From Parabacteroides sp. AD58 (GTDB taxonomy: Bacteria; Bacteroidota; Bacteroidia; Bacteroidales; Tannerellaceae), in assembly GCF_023744375.2 (NCBI RefSeq), contig NZ_CP146284.1, positions 806,001-870,000 on the forward strand: a DNA stretch of 64,000 bases, written 5' to 3'. Positions within the stretch are counted from its first letter, which is position 1, and each line of letters starts with the position of its first letter. Positions 9,585 through 18,421 of the stretch are shown piece by piece. The translations under genes and the position numbers were made by a program. The notes beneath the pieces were generated by a model. That model was not told the DNA's origin. It searched no databases and worked only from the letters and a program-made list of their open reading frames with translations.

Positions 9585-10682
9585 CTATAAATATTTTACT
9601 GGGTTTGAATTAACATTCGAAAAATGTAGGGCAAAGGTAGGAAATTTTTTCGATATTATCGAATAAAAGATATCTTTTGTGCATACTTCCGACTCATAAT
9701 GTCCTATTACAGCCAACAAGATACGGTCTTCTACATCATAGAAGTCATTATACTTGGCTTCGCCGGTAATAAAAATATCCGCACCGTAGCTGATTGCGTC
9801 GTTTATCAGAAAAGCGCCACTGCCACCACACAAGGCCACTTCTCGAATCATTCTTCCTGTCAGAGCAGAGTGTTTAACGCAGCCCACCTGGAACAAATCC
9901 TTGATCCGCTGCAAGAATGACAGTTCGTCTTCTTCTTCCGGCAATTCTCCAACCACTCCGGAACCAACCTGATCCCATGTATTAGCCAGCGGATAGAAAT
10001 CATAAGCCGGTTCTTCATACGGATGAACCGATAAGAGAGCCCGTAGGACACTCGCCTTCCGAAACGCAGGAAGAACGGTTTCGATGCGGACTTCAGGTTC
10101 GGTATGCAGCTCTCCTATTTCTCCACAGAAAGGATTGCAGCCTTCGCCGGCACGGAAAGTTCCTTCGCCATGCAGGTTAAAACTGGATGAATCGTAATTC
10201 CCGATATGACCGGCACCGGCGTTGAACAAGGCTGTCCGGAGCAAATCGGCATAGGCTTCCGGCACGAAAGTAACCAGTTTCAGCAAAGCATCTTTCTGCG
10301 AACTGAGCACACGTACATTCTGCAGCCCGATCATCTCGGCCAGCTTGAAGTTGACGCCGCCATAGGCATTGTCTAAATTCGTATGGGCCGCATAAACCAC
10401 CAAGTCATACTTGCAGGCCTTCATCAGGCAGCGTTCGATATATGTCTTTCCGGTCAGCGACTTGAAGGTCCTGAAGGCCAACGGATGATGTGAAATAATC
10501 AGATTGCAGTCCAGTTCAAGAGCTTCATCGATGACTTCTTCTGTCACGTCCAGACACAACAACGCGCCTCGGGCAGGCTGATTGACATCGCCCACCTGCA
10601 CTCCAGCATTGTCAAAGCCTTCCTGCAAAGGCAGCGGAGCGTATGCTTCTATTTCTTTCAGAATATCTTTTATCCTTATCAT
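9585..10682 (-). CDS. Nif3-like dinuclear metal-centre protein
   Basis: This 365-residue NIF3/YbgI family protein carries the family metal-site motifs NLIISHHPL (about 80) and AAHTNLDNA (about 118) and a C-terminal FITGEAKYNDFYD ... IGHYESE block. The central PII/CutA-like insert (about 130-230) marks the long form. Members form hexameric toroids with two metals per subunit and are listed as GTP cyclohydrolase I type 2 homologues, but their cellular reaction is not settled. It is translationally linked to the zinc-ribbon gene and separated from aspS by a terminator. Confidence 0.9.
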   Translation of the reverse strand: MIRIKDILKEIEAYAPLPLQEGFDNAGVQVGDVNQPARGALLCLDVTEEVIDEALELDCNLIISHHPLAFRTFKSLTGKTYIERCLMKACKYDLVVYAAHTNLDNAYGGVNFKLAEMIGLQNVRVLSSQKDALLKLVTFVPEAYADLLRTALFNAGAGHIGNYDSSSFNLHGEGTFRAGEGCNPFCGEIGELHTEPEVRIETVLPAFRKASVLRALLSVHPYEEPAYDFYPLANTWDQVGSGVVGELPEEEDELSFLQRIKDLFQVGCVKHSALTGRMIREVALCGGSGAFLINDAISYGADIFITGEAKYNDFYDVEDRILLAVIGHYESEVCTKDIFYSIISKKFPTFALHFSNVNSNPVKYL

Positions 10683-10703
10683 GTTTCCTGCCTATATAAA
10701 ATA

Positions 10704-10741
10704 CGAGCCATGAATTATCATTCCTGATACTCCACGGCTCG
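10704..10741 (-). terminator. Terminator of aspS
   Basis: A 9-bp stem with one G-U pair on the minus strand (CGAGCCGTG / CATGGCTCG) is followed by TATTTTATATA, just past the aspS stop codon. Confidence 0.6.
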
Positions 10742-10756
10742 CTATTTCTGTTATAA

Positions 10757-12514
10757 TTATTCTTTTACATCTACCTTCAAGCACAACTCATCCAACTGAG
10801 TATCATCGATAGGCGACGGCGCATCGATCATCACATCACGACCTGAGTTGTTCTTCGGGAAGGCAATACAGTCGCGGATAGAATCCAGACCGGCAAACAA
10901 AGAAACCCAGCGATCCAGACCGTAAGCCAAACCACCGTGAGGAGGTGCTCCGTATTTGAAGGCATTCATCAAGAAGCCGAACTGTTCCTGTGCTCTCTCT
11001 TCTGTAAAGCCTAACAGTTTGAACATCTTGTCCTGCAACTGACTATCGTGGATACGGATAGAACCGCCACCTACTTCAACACCATTGATCACCATGTCAT
11101 AGGCATTAGCGCGGACAGCTCCCGGATTAGTATCGAGCAACGGAATATCTTCCGGTTTCGGAGAAGTGAACGGATGGTGCATAGCGTAGAAACGATGATC
11201 TTCCTCACTCCATTCGAATAACGGGAAGTCAACCACCCACAGGCAAGCAAACTTATCCTTGTCGCGCAAGCCTAACTGGTCGGCAACCAACAGACGGAGT
11301 TCACTCAGCTGCTTGCGGGTCTTCATTGCATCATCACCCGAAAGGATCAAGATCAAATCACCCGGTTTGGCATTGAATGCCTCTTTCATCTGCTGCAATA
11401 CTTCCTGAGAATAGAATTTATCGACACTCGATTTGACAGTTCCGTCATTTTCGATACGGGCATATACCAGACCTTTGGCACCGATCTGCGGACGTTTTAC
11501 AAATTCAGTCAGGGCATCCAGCTGCTTACGTGTATAAGTAGCCGCACCTTCTGCGCAAATACCACCGATATAAGCGGCTCCGTCAAATACAGAGAAACCA
11601 TACCCTTTCATGATATCCATCAGCTCGACAAACTTCATGCCGAAACGCAAATCCGGCTTGTCGCTACCATAATACTTCATGGCATCCTGCCAGGTCATAC
11701 GCAAGAACGGTTCCTTTATATCAATACCCCGGATCGTCTTGAACAAGTGCTTAGCCATGCCTTCGAATGTCTGGATCACATCTTCCTGCTCAACGAAACT
11801 CATTTCGCAATCGATCTGTGTAAATTCCGGCTGACGGTCAGCACGCAAGTCTTCATCACGGAAACATTTTACAATCTGGAAGTAACGGTCGAAACCGGAA
11901 ACCATCAACAGCTGTTTGAATGTCTGCGGAGACTGAGGCAAAGCATAGAACTGACCCGGATTCATACGAGAAGGAACGACAAAGTCGCGTGCGCCTTCAG
12001 GAGTCGATTTGATCAATACCGGCGTTTCTACTTCCAAAAAGCCTTCTTTATCCAAATAGCTACGTACCTCGAACGCCATCTTGTGACGAAGTTCCAGATT
12101 CTTACGAACACACGAACGGCGCAAATCCAAATAACGGTATTTCATACGCAAATCGTCGCCGCCATCTGTATCATCTTCAATCGTAAACGGAGGAGTTAAA
12201 GCTGTATTCAAGACAACCAGTTTTGAAACCAGTAATTCAATATCTCCTGTTTCCAGATGCGGGTTCTTGCTTGAACGCTCCCGCACGGTTCCTGTCACCT
12301 GGATGACATACTCACGTCCCAACTTATTTGCCTGATCACATAAAGCGGCATCCACTTCCTGATTAAATACCAGCTGTGTAATACCATAACGGTCGCGAAG
12401 ATCGACGAACGTCATTCCACCCATCTTACGGGTCTTCTGCACCCAACCGGCCAGTGTTACCACCAGTCCTTCATCAGCCAGACGCAAATTGCCACAAGTT
12501 CTTGTTCTGTACAT
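10757..12514 (-). CDS. aspS: Aspartate--tRNA ligase
   Basis: This class II synthetase of 585 residues has the normal bacterial length. An OB-fold anticodon-binding domain (about 1-110, [20 protein letters not shown]), catalytic motifs 1-3 ([18 protein letters not shown] near 215; C-terminal GLDRWVSL with the class II arginine) and the bacterial GAD insert (about 290-420) are all visible. It charges tRNA-Asp, and in some bacteria also tRNA-Asn; the presence of gatCAB cannot be judged here. It has its own promoter and terminator. A 21-bp repeat array lies just upstream of the promoter. Confidence 0.97.
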   Translation of the reverse strand: MYRTRTCGNLRLADEGLVVTLAGWVQKTRKMGGMTFVDLRDRYGITQLVFNQEVDAALCDQANKLGREYVIQVTGTVRERSSKNPHLETGDIELLVSKLVVLNTALTPPFTIEDDTDGGDDLRMKYRYLDLRRSCVRKNLELRHKMAFEVRSYLDKEGFLEVETPVLIKSTPEGARDFVVPSRMNPGQFYALPQSPQTFKQLLMVSGFDRYFQIVKCFRDEDLRADRQPEFTQIDCEMSFVEQEDVIQTFEGMAKHLFKTIRGIDIKEPFLRMTWQDAMKYYGSDKPDLRFGMKFVELMDIMKGYGFSVFDGAAYIGGICAEGAATYTRKQLDALTEFVKRPQIGAKGLVYARIENDGTVKSSVDKFYSQEVLQQMKEAFNAKPGDLILILSGDDAMKTRKQLSELRLLVADQLGLRDKDKFACLWVVDFPLFEWSEEDHRFYAMHHPFTSPKPEDIPLLDTNPGAVRANAYDMVINGVEVGGGSIRIHDSQLQDKMFKLLGFTEERAQEQFGFLMNAFKYGAPPHGGLAYGLDRWVSLFAGLDSIRDCIAFPKNNSGRDVMIDAPSPIDDTQLDELCLKVDVKE

Positions 12515-12597
12515 ATATTTATTCTATTAAATATAAATCTGACATCTTGATTTATCCCTGTCCGATACTTATATCGCTGCGGACGTGCAAAGATAAT

Positions 12598-12605
12598 AAT
12601 TCTTG
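12598..12605 (-). promoter_or_regulatory. -7 promoter element of aspS
   Basis: TATCTTTG followed by C on the minus strand, about 85 bases upstream of the aspS ATG. The -33 region is AT-rich without a clear TTTG. Confidence 0.5.
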
Positions 12606-12670
12606 CACAGATCGGCTTATTTTTCTTTTTCTTATTTCGAGATAAAATGACAATCCCCTTTTATTTTTCT

Positions 12671-12756
12671 TTAGTTCACGGTGCGAATTACTTAGTTCAC
12701 GGCGTGAACTAAGTAATCCACGCCGTGAACTACTTAATCCACGCCGTGAACTAAAG
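12671..12756. repeat. Array of four 21-bp palindromic units (TTCACGGCGTGAA core)
   Basis: Units start at about 12672, 12693, 12714 and 12735, a strict 21-bp period. Unit 2 holds the perfect palindrome AGTTCACGGCGTGAACT. Units 3 and 4 read CCACGCCGTGAACTA. Unit 1 is degenerate (TTCACGGTGCGAA). No variable spacers exist. The array lies between the terminator of the invertase gene and the aspS promoter. It shares the 21-bp pitch, but not the sequence, with arrays at 40.4 and 54.7 kb. Nothing else was seen in the gap between aspS and the invertase apart from the listed promoter and terminator. Confidence 0.85.
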
Positions 12757-12801
12757 AATTTTCTGTTTATTTTCCAACAATTTCCGGTAATGAAAAAACA
12801 A

Positions 12802-12845
12802 TTAGCCTGTAGGCAGGTAAATATTCTCCGGCACAGACAGGCTAA
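12802..12845 (-). terminator. Terminator of the invertase gene
   Basis: A 9-bp stem (TTAGCCTGT / ACAGGCTAA) is followed on the minus strand by TTGTTTTTTC, 25 bases past the recombinase stop codon. Confidence 0.65.
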
Positions 12846-12869
12846 CTGCCACAGCGACGTCTGATGATA

Positions 12870-13466
12870 TCAGATTTTTCCCTCAGATAAATATTTGGAG
12901 ATTGTGCAGCGATGGACTCCCAACACTTTGGCAATTGCCGACTTTGTCATGTTCATTTCAAGCAAGCGTTTTACTTCAGACTCACGCCCCGTCAGCTTGT
13001 TCACTTTCGATTTACTGCCTTTGGGCCTTCCCAACGAAACACCTTCAGCTTTCTTCCGGGCCAAAGCCTCCTTCGTTCGCTGAGAAATCAGATTACGTTC
13101 GATTTCTGCCGACAAGCCAAAGGCAAAAGCCAGTACCTTCGAAGTAATGTCACTGCCTAACCGATAATTATCTTTGATTGTCCATACCTGTACATCCGAA
13201 AGCATGCACTGATGCAGAATGCTCATAATCATCAGCAGATTCCTTCCCAAACGAGAAAGCTCGGCACATATAATAATATCGCCCTTTTGCATTTTAGACA
13301 AAAGCTGGCCTAACTCTCTCTTCTCGACTTCCTGACAACCAGAAATAATCTCTTCTATCCACCGGTCAATCTTCATATCAAGCGTCTGGCAGAAGCGAAT
13401 GATTTCAAATCTCTGGTTCTCGACCGTCTGTTTATCTGTACTTACACGAATATATCCATAAACCAT
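12870..13466 (-). CDS. Mpi-like serine-type DNA invertase
   Basis: This small serine recombinase (198 residues) has the N-terminal resolvase domain with the catalytic serine in YIRVSTDKQ (Ser about residue 9), the arginines of ELSRLGRN (about 70) and a C-terminal helix-turn-helix (about 160-195, MTKSAIAKVLGVHRCTISKYL). Length and domain order fit the Bacteroides Mpi family, which inverts promoter segments and so switches surface polysaccharides or proteins on and off. There is no flanking transposon, inverted-repeat pair or transposase, which argues against a transposon resolvase. Its likely targets lie outside the window. The gene stands alone between MarC and aspS. Confidence 0.88.
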   Translation of the reverse strand: MVYGYIRVSTDKQTVENQRFEIIRFCQTLDMKIDRWIEEIISGCQEVEKRELGQLLSKMQKGDIIICAELSRLGRNLLMIMSILHQCMLSDVQVWTIKDNYRLGSDITSKVLAFAFGLSAEIERNLISQRTKEALARKKAEGVSLGRPKGSKSKVNKLTGRESEVKRLLEMNMTKSAIAKVLGVHRCTISKYLSEGKI

Positions 13467-13632
13467 ATCTGTTCCCCCTATTAAATGAGTAATGAAATAT
13501 ATTCCAAAGTACTACGCGACAGATTCTTATTCCGTTTAATCATATTATTCAAGTACAAATTAAAGGATGAGAAAATACGTTAGCAAAGATCATGTTCCTC
13601 CTTCTTTTGGATAGAAAGGAGGTCATAATCCA

Positions 13633-14283
13633 TCAAGAGGCATGTGCTTGCTGCAAAATATCTATCAAGATAGGTTTTGCACCACTTACAAAACATTCAA
13701 CGGCGATCACCATCAGTATAAGGCCCATCAGCCGCATCATTACATTATTCCCCGTTTCGCCCATAAAATGGACCAATTTGGTTGAAGTCCGAAGGATAAG
13801 GGCCGTCAGGAGAAAAACAAAAGCAATAATAAACACCAAAATAACCTTCTTCAGCAGTGTCTCGGCATCTTCCATCAGCACAATGCCGTTGGCAATGGCT
13901 CCGGGGCCGCACAGCATCGGAATAGCCAAAGGGGTGATTGAAATATCATCGGCAAAATGATTCTTTTCATCTTCGTTTAACTTGATATGGGTATAATGCG
14001 CCTGCAGCATATCATAACCAATCTTCATGATCACAATGCCGCCGGCAATTCGGAAGCCATTGGTCGACAGGCCGAACACCTGAAAGATAACTTGTCCGAA
14101 AATAGTAAACGATATCATGATCAGAAAGGCTACGAAGGTGGATTTCATAATAATCCGTCTGCGTTCACTTTCCGACATACCCGTCGTCATCGAAAGAAAA
14201 ACCGGCATCGTTCCAAGCGGATTTATCAACGTAAAAAACGAAGTAAAGCACAAAAGAGCAAATGGTATTACTGAATCATTCAT
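13633..14283 (-). CDS. MarC-family inner-membrane protein
   Basis: This 216-residue polytopic protein (about six membrane segments) of the MarC/UPF0056 family has the typical TLINPLGTMPVFLSMT segment near the N-terminus and PLAIPMLCGPGAIANGI in the middle, the two half-site repeats of the fold. Despite the historical name there is no firm evidence for a role in drug resistance, and the transported solute is unknown. The gene starts 9 bases after the epimerase stop, so it appears to be the last gene of the sugar-lipid operon, which hints at an envelope-related role (inference). Confidence 0.88.
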   Translation of the reverse strand: MNDSVIPFALLCFTSFFTLINPLGTMPVFLSMTTGMSESERRRIIMKSTFVAFLIMISFTIFGQVIFQVFGLSTNGFRIAGGIVIMKIGYDMLQAHYTHIKLNEDEKNHFADDISITPLAIPMLCGPGAIANGIVLMEDAETLLKKVILVFIIAFVFLLTALILRTSTKLVHFMGETGNNVMMRLMGLILMVIAVECFVSGAKPILIDILQQAHAS

Positions 14284-14292
14284 AATCGTATT

Positions 14293-15300
14293 CTATTTAA
14301 TATAATATGCCACAAACCACTCATAAAACAAACGCGTTCCTTCCTGCACTGAAGTTTTTGGCTTATAATGAATATCTTTCTCTAACCTGGATGTATCGGC
14401 ATAAGTCGACTTTACATCTCCTGGCTGCATTTCCTTAAAATTCTTCTTGACTGTTTTTCCAGCATGCGATTCAAGCAGCTGAATAAAGTCCATCAATGCC
14501 ACAGGCGACGAGTTTCCCACATTATAAATCCGATATGGAATGGCTTCTTCCGACGGAAAATCGAGTATTCGCAATGTGGCATCGATTACGTCTGCAATAT
14601 AAGTAAAATCTCTTTGTAAATCACCATGATTGAACACCTGAATTGTCCCATCAGACAAAATTTCTTTCAAAAACAGGTTTGGAGCCATATCTGGTCTTCC
14701 CCACGGGCCATAAACGGTGAAATATCGCAACCCGGTCGTCGGCAAACCATACAACTGACTATATGAAAAAGCCATCAGCTCGTCGGCTTTTTTGGTAGCG
14801 CCGTACAGGCTGACCGGTTGGTCTACCTGATCTGTCTCCTTAAACGGAATCTGCTTGTTCAAACCATAGACACTACTCGAGCTGGCATAAACCAGATGTT
14901 TGACATGTGTATGACGGCATCCTTCAAGGACATGCAGGAAACCGACTATATTCGACTGTACATAAGTCTCCGGATTATCAATCGAATATCTGACTCCGGC
15001 CTGAGCCGCCAGATTGCAAACCGCATCAAACCGTTCTTGTTCGAACAAGGTTGCCATGCCTTCCCTGTCGGCCAGATCCATCTTGATAAAACGAAAGTTA
15101 TCATAGACCGTACTTGTGATAAAAACAGATTCTTCGCCGACCTCTTTTATTCCCAGCCTATTCAAACGATCCAGTTTCAGCGATACCGGATAATATGTAT
15201 TTAAATTATCTAATCCAACAACTTCATCTCCCCGCTTTGCCAGCCTCTCAGCCAAAAATGACCCGATAAAGCCGGCTGCACCTGTAACTAAAACCTTCAT
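14293..15300 (-). CDS. NAD-dependent UDP-sugar epimerase (UDP-glucuronate 4-epimerase-like)
   Basis: The 335-residue extended short-chain dehydrogenase has the N-terminal nucleotide motif GAAGFIGS, the DNLNTYY segment typical of CapI/LpsL-type UDP-glucuronate 4-epimerases, the catalytic Ser-Tyr-Lys set (SSSSVYG and YGATKKADE) and the RYFTVYGPWGRPDMA substrate loop. The predicted product is UDP-galacturonate or a related UDP-sugar. Its start overlaps the LAB_N gene stop by four bases, so translation is coupled. With GT2 and GT39 partners it could supply the sugar that is placed on a lipid carrier and moved to lipid A or LPS core, as in rhizobial LpsL/Rgt systems (inference). Confidence 0.9.
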   Translation of the reverse strand: MKVLVTGAAGFIGSFLAERLAKRGDEVVGLDNLNTYYPVSLKLDRLNRLGIKEVGEESVFITSTVYDNFRFIKMDLADREGMATLFEQERFDAVCNLAAQAGVRYSIDNPETYVQSNIVGFLHVLEGCRHTHVKHLVYASSSSVYGLNKQIPFKETDQVDQPVSLYGATKKADELMAFSYSQLYGLPTTGLRYFTVYGPWGRPDMAPNLFLKEILSDGTIQVFNHGDLQRDFTYIADVIDATLRILDFPSEEAIPYRIYNVGNSSPVALMDFIQLLESHAGKTVKKNFKEMQPGDVKSTYADTSRLEKDIHYKPKTSVQEGTRLFYEWFVAYYIK

Positions 15301-15929
15301 ACACTTTTTCCTTTTTTATTTTCACGATTTCCAATCATGATATTACGAATATAAACGATAAACCCCGTTGACTGTCCTAAAATCAATATCGGATCCAAGC
15401 GGATAATTCCATACAAGGCGATTGTCAATGATCCCACCAGACTAATAATCCAGAAATTGACAGGCAAAACCGAAGCGCCGAATCTTTTCGAGTAATACCA
15501 TTGGTAAACAAATCTCAAAGTGAAAATTACCTGCCCCATCGATCCCATGACTATCAGCCACAAAGGAACGTCCTCGTCCTTAAAGAAGGAATCAACAAAC
15601 GAATGGAAATCATTCAGAGCGAAACAAGCCGCTACAACAGGTGTCAGCGCCAACACGACCTGAATGATCCGGGGAAGCTTATTCCACAAACCTTTCTCTT
15701 TTAAATTCCAAATGTAAATATAAAATGATATGAACTGACCCAAGATAATAGAAAAGTCATTCCGGAGCCAACCATATATGCAAAGCAGGTAAGCGCCCAG
15801 CAGACTGAACACCCAATACAACGACGGAGAAACGACTTTCTTATACTTCTCTGACAAGATCCACTGAATCAGCATCCGGGCAGAGAAGAATACCTGGGCC
15901 AACAGCCCTATTAAATAAATTCCGATCAT
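15297..15929 (-). CDS. Membrane protein with two LAB_N (lipid A biosynthesis N-terminal) repeats
   Basis: The 210 residues form two copies of the same unit: residues about 5-75 and 118-195 both read GQV/AQV-F--R---QW--S, then SL-G-----YG--R-D--I-LGQ---F-YI-N. Each copy has three membrane segments. The LAB_N domain occurs in front of LpxB in some bacteria, but no glycosyltransferase domain is present here. As a small duplicated membrane protein beside a lipid-linked sugar GT2 and an ArnT-like GT39, it is a candidate carrier-lipid flippase, comparable in position to ArnE/ArnF; this is inference. It overlaps both neighbours by four bases. Confidence 0.85.
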   Translation of the reverse strand: MIGIYLIGLLAQVFFSARMLIQWILSEKYKKVVSPSLYWVFSLLGAYLLCIYGWLRNDFSIILGQFISFYIYIWNLKEKGLWNKLPRIIQVVLALTPVVAACFALNDFHSFVDSFFKDEDVPLWLIVMGSMGQVIFTLRFVYQWYYSKRFGASVLPVNFWIISLVGSLTIALYGIIRLDPILILGQSTGFIVYIRNIMIGNRENKKGKSV

Positions 15930-16678
15930 GCCCGCCGATCAAACAAGTTACTGTCTTTTATCTGATAATTGATATACCGCTTTTTCATCCACCGATAAGC
16001 AAAACAATCCAGGAAAGGAGAAATCAGTCTGTTCCACAAATGATATTTAGAAACACCGGCTACCCGAGGAAAATGGCGTACCGGCACTTCTTTCATCCGT
16101 CCGTACTGCAACAGAATCAATGCCGGCAGGAAACGATGCATGCCGGTAAAGAAAGGAATCCGCTTTGCGCAGTCAGTATGCATGATCTTCAAGGGGCAAC
16201 CTGTATCTGTAGCCTTGTCTTTGGTCATCATCCGGCGGAAGCCATTCGCTATCTTGGATTGCAGATTCTTAAAGAATGAATCTTTCCGATTTGCCCGAAT
16301 ACCCATCACCAGCTCATAGTCGCTCGCAAAAGGCAAGAGGCGTTCGAAATCTTCAGGCACCGTTTGCAGATCGGCATCAATATAACCCAACCACTTCGAT
16401 TCCACCTGATCAATTCCGGCTTTCATGGCAGCACTCAATCCGCCGTTCTTCTTCAGACTACAATAGAAAAAATGAGGTTGCCGGTTACAAATCTGCATCA
16501 TTCGCTCCAAACTGTGATCAGTCGAACCATCATTGACAAAAAGAACACAAGCCGACACCGATGCCTGCTGTATATATGATGACAATTTCTCTTCCAAGGC
16601 AGGCATATTATCCTCTTCGTTATAAACAGGAACGATGATTGTCAATTCGTAATTACTTGTCCGATTCATTTCTTTCAT
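15926..16678 (-). CDS. GT2 glycosyltransferase, polyprenyl-phosphate sugar transferase-like
   Basis: This 250-residue GT-A enzyme starts with LTIIVPVYNEEDNMPAL, followed by the donor-binding VNDGSTDHS and the metal-binding DAD in YIDADLQT, and ends in a short basic tail without membrane segments. This is the ArnC/DPM1-like architecture that puts a sugar from a nucleotide donor onto a polyprenyl phosphate. The start overlaps the stop of the GT39 gene in a TAATG arrangement, which supports the first Met. With the epimerase it probably loads the carrier used by the GT39 enzyme. Confidence 0.88.
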   Translation of the reverse strand: MKEMNRTSNYELTIIVPVYNEEDNMPALEEKLSSYIQQASVSACVLFVNDGSTDHSLERMMQICNRQPHFFYCSLKKNGGLSAAMKAGIDQVESKWLGYIDADLQTVPEDFERLLPFASDYELVMGIRANRKDSFFKNLQSKIANGFRRMMTKDKATDTGCPLKIMHTDCAKRIPFFTGMHRFLPALILLQYGRMKEVPVRHFPRVAGVSKYHLWNRLISPFLDCFAYRWMKKRYINYQIKDSNLFDRRA

Positions 16679-18324
16679 TATTTCTTTCGTATAATCGTTA
16701 CTTTTTTGATAAAAGCGGGTGAATACCGCCGATGTCCTTTCGGCCAGGGATTATCATCATAGACATCCACTTCTTCCATACAGGCATTCTGCTGCAACCA
16801 TTCCGGAATCATAGCAGCTGGTTCCACACTCTGCACCAAAACAAACGGCATTGCTACTGCAACAGCGGCCGAATCCGTCAGATCGAGCGGTCGGATTTTC
16901 CGATAAGCCGCATAGACCAACTCAATACGTATTTCTTCAGAGGCCGGATGATAAAACGGCAGCGACTGTAATTCTTCTATATTCCGGGTAAGCGCAATGC
17001 TTTTCTGCTCCGCATTAGATACAAAACTTCCGATGTACGGCATCAGAAAGATTTCAGCAAAAGCAAACAGACCGACCACTCCGCCCAAGAGATAGGCGGG
17101 CCGAACCGACTTAACCGCATAAAAGAGGCAAAAGGCTATGCACCACAGACCTGCTGATAAAAGGATCAATGCCATTCCGCTCATCCGTTGTTCTCGGTAC
17201 ATAAAGAGATAGAGCATCACGGGCAACACCAGCACGACAATAGCCAATAAAAGACCGTTGATCCGATACAGTATTTTTCCCACCCGGTCTGTTTTCCGCA
17301 TCTGTCTGATCCAGTAGTAAAACAGATGTCCTACGGCCAATGCCGCCGGAATGGAGACAGGTAACAGATAACGTGTTTTCTTTTCCGGTATCAGAGAAAG
17401 AGAGAAAACAACGAACAGCATCCACAAGAGGGAGAAAAGATAAGACTTTGTTTTATCACCCAGCCTCTTTTCCCAGACAGGAACAAACAACGTAAACAGT
17501 GTCAGCAGTGACCAGGCTCCTGTTTCCAGGAAAAACTTCCAGTAGTAATACCACGGACGGACATTCCTGTTCGCCCACGAAGAAGATTCTTTGTTCCATA
17601 CATATTCAGCCATTTCCGGATGATACATATAAATATAAGCATACCACCAGCAACTCAATACCAGCATGAGTAAAATCATGCCTGCACAACCTTTCCACTT
17701 TCCCGCCATGCTTTTACGATAGCAGATCAGATACGCACAGAGAAAAGGGAACAACAAGGCATAGAAAGAAACAGGTCCTTTTCCCAAGAAAGACAAGCCC
17801 ATTGCCAAGCCGGCCAGCAGAAAAGATTTCCAGTCGCAGACATCAGCCCGCAAGGCTTTAAACAAATAGTAAATAGCCATCAGCATGAAAGCATGGCAAT
17901 AAATATCCCATGAAGCCGTCCGCCCCATCAGAATAATATTATAGGATGTGCATAACACGAAAACTGTTATCCACGAAAAGACCCTATCATGAGTAAGTAA
18001 TTTCCCTAACTGGAACAAGTAAAAGACCAGCAAAAGAGCTGCAAGACCGGCCATGGCCCGCTGTAAGGCTAAATTATCGGGAGACACATATTCTACGATG
18101 GCCGAAATCCAGGTAGGCAACGGCGGTTTCTCTAGACGCAATTCACCATTCATCGTCGGCGTCAGCCAATTACCGTCATAAACCATTTCCCTTGCAGTAA
18201 TCATGTTACGTGATTCCATGATATCTACAAAGATGGCTTTGTTATTGACGAAAAAAGTGCAACACAGCACCAATCCGAATAAAATCCACTTTCCTACGTT
18301 ACTTCTCACATCTACAATATTCAT
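16678..18324 (-). CDS. ArnT-like GT39 membrane glycosyltransferase
   Basis: The 548-residue polytopic enzyme of the PMT/ArnT class has the first-loop acidic motif DIMESRNMITAREM (about 34-47), followed by NGELRLEKPPLPTW, the conserved ExPPLxxW-like segment of lipid-linked aminoarabinose and uronic-acid transferases. About 11-12 membrane helices precede a periplasmic C-terminal domain. Family members move a sugar from undecaprenyl phosphate to lipid A or core. The ATG at 18324 is preferred; a GTG one codon earlier is possible. It is the first gene of a five-gene operon. A terminator of the preceding DUF1080 gene lies only about 20 bases upstream, so its promoter is unclear. Confidence 0.9.
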   Translation of the reverse strand: MNIVDVRSNVGKWILFGLVLCCTFFVNNKAIFVDIMESRNMITAREMVYDGNWLTPTMNGELRLEKPPLPTWISAIVEYVSPDNLALQRAMAGLAALLLVFYLFQLGKLLTHDRVFSWITVFVLCTSYNIILMGRTASWDIYCHAFMLMAIYYLFKALRADVCDWKSFLLAGLAMGLSFLGKGPVSFYALLFPFLCAYLICYRKSMAGKWKGCAGMILLMLVLSCWWYAYIYMYHPEMAEYVWNKESSSWANRNVRPWYYYWKFFLETGAWSLLTLFTLFVPVWEKRLGDKTKSYLFSLLWMLFVVFSLSLIPEKKTRYLLPVSIPAALAVGHLFYYWIRQMRKTDRVGKILYRINGLLLAIVVLVLPVMLYLFMYREQRMSGMALILLSAGLWCIAFCLFYAVKSVRPAYLLGGVVGLFAFAEIFLMPYIGSFVSNAEQKSIALTRNIEELQSLPFYHPASEEIRIELVYAAYRKIRPLDLTDSAAVAVAMPFVLVQSVEPAAMIPEWLQQNACMEEVDVYDDNPWPKGHRRYSPAFIKKVTIIRKK

Positions 18325-18342
18325 CACCGTATAAACTAAAAA

Positions 18343-18375
18343 TCCGTTTCAGAGTCCAAACTTCTCCGAAACGGA
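18343..18375 (-). terminator. Terminator of the DUF1080 gene
   Basis: An 8-bp stem (TCCGTTTC / GAAACGGA) is followed on the minus strand by TTTTTAG, between the DUF1080 stop and the GT39 start. Confidence 0.6.
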
Positions 18376-18421
18376 CTTACAAAATTATCAATATATCAGA
18401 AACCCTGCTATTGCAATATCA

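Noticed and set aside
12671..12756. CRISPR array
   Set aside because: Units are 21 bases and follow each other without unique spacers, there are only four, and no cas gene is in the window.
12870..13466. Transposon resolvase
   Set aside because: No transposase, terminal repeats or cargo around it; length and helix-turn-helix fit Mpi-type invertases better.
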